This document shows positions 61,219 to 64,000 of a stretch of 64,000 nucleotides of DNA, in pieces. Under the pieces are notes generated by a model that was not told where the DNA came from, did not search any database, and saw only the letters and a program-made list of their open reading frames with translations. This DNA is from Achromobacter pestifer. Its GTDB lineage: Bacteria; Pseudomonadota; Gammaproteobacteria; Burkholderiales; Burkholderiaceae_B. The position numbers and the translations under genes were made by a program. Positions within the stretch are counted from its first letter, which is position 1, and each line of letters starts with the position of its first letter. The DNA lies in contig NZ_CADIJX010000016.1 in the NCBI RefSeq assembly GCF_902859625.1, positions 37,138 to 101,137 on the forward strand, read 5' to 3'.

Positions 61219-63684
61219 TCAATGCCGCTTGTGCGTCGCTTTCTTGGCCGGCGCGGCACGCTTGGCAGCCCTGGGCGGCTTACCCGCCTTCTTGGCGTCA
61301 GCACGCCGCTCTTTGGCGGTCTGTCCCTTCAGGGCAGCGGGCTTGGGTGCCGCCGCCTTCTTCACACGGCGCACAGGCTCTTCCGGGCCGCGTGCCGCTG
61401 CTTTGCGCAAGGCGTCGAAACTCGTGCCTTGCACCAGGCGGAATTCGATGCGGCGCGCTTCCAGATCGACGCGCGCCACCTGCACTTGCACCTTGTCGGT
61501 CAGGCGATAGCGCATGCCCGTGCGCTCGCCACGCAGCTCGTGCAAGCCGTCGTTGAACTGGAAGTACTCGCCGCCAAGCTCGGAAACGTGCACCAGCCCT
61601 TCAACGTGCAGCGTATCCAGCGTGACGAAGATACCGAAGCTGGCCACGCCTGTGACGGTGCCGCTGAAATCCTCGCCCACTCGCTCTTTGACGAACCAGC
61701 ACTTGAGCCAGGCTTCGACATCGCGCGACGCTTCGTCGGCGCGGCGTTCGCTGGCCGACAGCACCAAGCCCATCTTTTCCCAGATGGCTTGCTCGTGTTC
61801 CTTCTGCGTGCGCCCGATGACCACGGCCTGTTCATCCAGGCTGGGCACATAGCGTTGACCGGCCAGCAGGGCCTTGATCACCCGGTGCGTCAGCAGGTCG
61901 GGATAGCGGCGAATGGGCGACGTGAAGTGGCTGTACCCCGGATACGCCAGGCCAAAGTGGCCCATGTTGTCCGGACTGTAGACGGCTTGCTGCATCGAGC
62001 GCAGGCACATCGTCTGTAGCAACTGGTAGTCAGGACGTCCACGCACGGTATCCAGGAAGTCGCCGTAGTCCTTCGCGGTAGGCGTTTCACCACCGCCCAT
62101 CGACAGGCCCATCGTGCGCAGGAATTCGCGCAGCGATTGCAGGCGTTCGGGCGTGGGGCCTTCGTGGATGCGGTACAGACCGGGGTGCTTGCTGCGCGTC
62201 ATGAAATCGGCCGCGCAGGTATTCGCGGCCAACATGCATTCTTCGATCAGCTTGTGGGCATCATTGCGCACGGACGGCACGATCTGTTCGATGCGGCCCA
62301 ATTCATTGCAGACGATCTTGGTCTCGACCGTGTCGAAATCGATGGCGCCGCGCTTCTTGCGGCCTTGCGACAGCAACTGGAAGAGCTCATACAGATGCTG
62401 GACCTGCGGCAACACGGCGCGCATCGCATGCGCGGCCGGGCCGCCGGGCTGCTGCAATGCCGCCCACACGTTGGTATAGGTCGTGCGGGCATGCGAGTGC
62501 ATCACCGCGTTATAGAACTGATAAGCCGTGACCGTGCCAGCCTTGGCGCCGGTGGCGGGAATCACCATGTCGCAGACCAGCACCAGGCGATCGACGTCGG
62601 GATTCAGCGAGCACAGCCCGTTGGACAGCGATTCGGGCAGCATCGGAATGACGCGGCGCGGGAAGTACACGCTGGTGCCGCGCTCAAGCGCGTCGTCGTC
62701 CAGCGCATCGCCCGGACGCACGTAATAGCTGACGTCGGCAATGGCCACCAGCAGGCGCCAGCCCGGACGCTTGCGCTGCCCCGTGCCCAGCTCGACCGGC
62801 TCGCAATAAACAGCGTCATCGAAGTCGCGCGCATCTTCGCCATCGATCGTGATCAACGGCACGTCGCGCAAGTCCACGCGGTCTTTCAGATCGCTCTTGC
62901 GCACCACGTCCGGCAGGCGCGCGGCCTGCTTGCGGGCGGCTTCCGAGAATTCGACGGGCACGTCGAACTTGCGCACCGCGATCTCGATTTCCATGCCGGG
63001 GTCATCGATCTCGCCCAGCACCTCGGCCACGCGGCCCAAGGGCTGCGTATGACGAGTGGGCTGCGCCATGATTTCCACCGCGACCACCTGCCCGTGTTGG
63101 GCGCCATTGGTGTCGCTGGGCGGAATCAGGATGTCGTGCTTGATGCGTTGGTCTTCAGGCACGACGATGGACAGGCCATGTTCGTGCAGGAAGCGGCCCA
63201 CCAGCTTGTTCGTGCGGCGCTCGATGACTTCGACAATGGTGCCTTCCGGCTTGCCACGGTATTCGCCAGCCGGCTTGACCAGGACACGGTCGCCATGCAG
63301 CACCTTGAGCATTTCGCGCGGCGACAGGAACAGGTCCGGCCCGCCGTCATCGCGCAGCAGGAAGCCGAAGCCATCACGGTGGCCCAGCACTTTGCCGGCA
63401 ACAAAATCCAATTTGGTGGCCAGCAGCAACACGCCCTTGCGGTTGGGCATCAATTGCCCGTCGCGCTCCATGGCGCCCAGGCGGCGCTCGAACCCGACCA
63501 ACGTCGCCGCACGCTCGACGCCCATGCGCTCGGCCAATTCCACCGGTGACAACGGCGAACCCGCGGCACGCAGCGCGGTCAGAATGGCTTCACGGGACGG
63601 GACATCAGGATCGAAGTCCGGCGGCGCTTCGGGCAAGGGTGTTGATCTGTTGTTTTTCGATTCGTTATTCGATCGTTTTGCCAA
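61219..63684 (-). CDS. rnr: Ribonuclease R
   Basis: About 821 residues. Helical N-terminal domain (SREAILTALRAAGSPLSPVEL), two cold-shock domains (about 80-250), RNB core with ITIDGEDARDFDDAV (D281-D290, Mg site), PGYSHFTSPIRRYPDLLTHR, S1 domain (FSGTVTGVASFGIFVTLDTLHVEGLVHVSEL), and a Lys/Arg/Ala-rich tail (KKAAAPKP...KRAAPAKKATHKRH). Processive 3'-5' exonuclease for structured RNA. Start: no ATG exists before the conserved region; TTG 63684 (LAKRSNNESKNN) is the best candidate, and frames upstream to 63774 look unconserved. Confidence 0.92.
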   Translation of the reverse strand: MAKRSNNESKNNRSTPLPEAPPDFDPDVPSREAILTALRAAGSPLSPVELAERMGVERAATLVGFERRLGAMERDGQLMPNRKGVLLLATKLDFVAGKVLGHRDGFGFLLRDDGGPDLFLSPREMLKVLHGDRVLVKPAGEYRGKPEGTIVEVIERRTNKLVGRFLHEHGLSIVVPEDQRIKHDILIPPSDTNGAQHGQVVAVEIMAQPTRHTQPLGRVAEVLGEIDDPGMEIEIAVRKFDVPVEFSEAARKQAARLPDVVRKSDLKDRVDLRDVPLITIDGEDARDFDDAVYCEPVELGTGQRKRPGWRLLVAIADVSYYVRPGDALDDDALERGTSVYFPRRVIPMLPESLSNGLCSLNPDVDRLVLVCDMVIPATGAKAGTVTAYQFYNAVMHSHARTTYTNVWAALQQPGGPAAHAMRAVLPQVQHLYELFQLLSQGRKKRGAIDFDTVETKIVCNELGRIEQIVPSVRNDAHKLIEECMLAANTCAADFMTRSKHPGLYRIHEGPTPERLQSLREFLRTMGLSMGGGETPTAKDYGDFLDTVRGRPDYQLLQTMCLRSMQQAVYSPDNMGHFGLAYPGYSHFTSPIRRYPDLLTHRVIKALLAGQRYVPSLDEQAVVIGRTQKEHEQAIWEKMGLVLSASERRADEASRDVEAWLKCWFVKERVGEDFSGTVTGVASFGIFVTLDTLHVEGLVHVSELGGEYFQFNDGLHELRGERTGMRYRLTDKVQVQVARVDLEARRIEFRLVQGTSFDALRKAAARGPEEPVRRVKKAAAPKPAALKGQTAKERRADAKKAGKPPRAAKRAAPAKKATHKRH

Positions 63685-63706
63685 AGCTGAAATTTCCGTA
63701 TATAAT
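63678..63706 (+). promoter_or_regulatory. Sigma-70 promoter facing tRNA-Leu
   Basis: TTGCCA (63678-63683), exact 17-base spacer, perfect TATAAT (63701-63706), then a GCGC discriminator typical of stable-RNA promoters. It overlaps the presumed TTG start of rnr on the opposite strand. The predicted leader to tRNA-Leu is about 180 bases. Confidence 0.6.
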
Positions 63707-63892
63707 GCGCAGCTTCTGTGGTTCGCCCAAGGCTGAACACTGAAGCAGAAATGGTCAGAACATTGTAAGACCAACTGCGCTCGGGACGCATGTTTTAGTT
63801 AAGTAAATACGCTGGAAACAACGTATGGCCCTTAATAAAACAACGCAACTAGAGCGGCAGCGTATCACATAGTTCTGACAGTATCTTTCAGT

Positions 63893-63977
63893 GCCCAGGT
63901 GGCGGAATTGGTAGACGCGCACGGTTCAGGTCCGTGTGCCGCAAGGTGTGGAGGTTCGAGTCCTCTCCTGGGCACCA
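63893..63977 (+). tRNA. tRNA-Leu (anticodon CAG)
   Basis: 85 bases with encoded CCA. Acceptor GCCCAGG / CCTGGGC, D arm TGGCGGAATTGGTAGACGC, anticodon loop TTCAGGT, a class II variable arm (TGCCGCAAGGTGT), and T arm GGAGGTTCGAGTCCTC. Confidence 0.95.
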
Positions 63978-64000
63978 CCCGCATATAAGTCGGATCCGCT

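Noticed and set aside
62137..63549. 470-codon plus-strand frame inside rnr
   Set aside because: Antisense of the conserved RNB and cold-shock coding region; no ribosome site or recognisable domain.

Overview
The window looks like chromosomal DNA of an Alcaligenaceae betaproteobacterium, most like Achromobacter or Bordetella. The evidence is uniformly high GC, the orphan Bug-type solute receptor, DUF3579 beside argD, the rnr-rlmB pair, KdkA beside a truncated globin, and many transporter and regulator operons. This placement is from memory of these families, not from a search. Coding density is high. I saw no integrase, transposase, CRISPR array or prophage genes.

Layout. 1-5.5 kb (minus): aidB (cut by the left edge), an amidase, rmuC, a 3-methyladenine glycosylase and an ArsC/Spx-like protein. 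5.5-9.5 kb (minus): putrescine-type ABC operon potFGHI with 4-base overlaps. 9.6-13.3 kb (minus): KdkA kinase, group II truncated hemoglobin and a large FtsX-type permease, all overlapping. 13.4-16.3 kb (plus): TRAP transporter dctPQM. 16.4-25.5 kb (minus): an eight-gene run of racemase-like protein, peptide-type ABC transporter (binding protein, two permeases, two ATPases) and two amidohydrolases. It faces a GntR-family regulator gene across a spacer with three near-identical operator-like boxes.

26.6-29.3 kb holds DUF3579, argD and argF. 29.4-34.2 kb is a small catabolic island (alpha/beta hydrolase-fold protein, dimeric-barrel protein, carboxymuconolactone-decarboxylase family, Bug receptor, LigI-like lactonase) divergent from a LysR regulator. 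34.2-42.2 kb (minus) is one operon for a tripartite RND efflux pump followed by its two-component system. argG (plus) follows, then a repeat-rich intergenic region of about 500 bases.

44.3-48.1 kb (minus): a two-component system whose kinase gene overlaps kup, a K+ transporter gene. 48.2-50.5 kb (minus): tonB-exbB-exbD behind a Fur-like palindrome. 50.7-52.2 kb (minus): a fusion of group III truncated hemoglobin with DUF1971, and a Dnr-like Crp/Fnr regulator. 52.2-57.3 kb (plus): an overlapping operon with a Tat-exported binding protein, ABC permease and ATPase, a CopD-like membrane protein and a TonB-dependent receptor. The rest is housekeeping: tRNA-Val(TAC), HU, a PiuC-type dioxygenase, a Cys/Met PLP enzyme, rlmB, rnr and tRNA-Leu(CAG).

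Most noteworthy are the TonB-receptor/ABC/CopD-like operon next to the NO- and iron-flavoured regulator and globin fusion, and the racemase/amidohydrolase transport operon, in which two enzymes lack canonical catalytic residues. Also notable are an alpha/beta hydrolase whose nucleophile Ser is Ala, the kinase-kup overlap, and a 27-base inverted repeat with a 110-base loop at 44149-44312.
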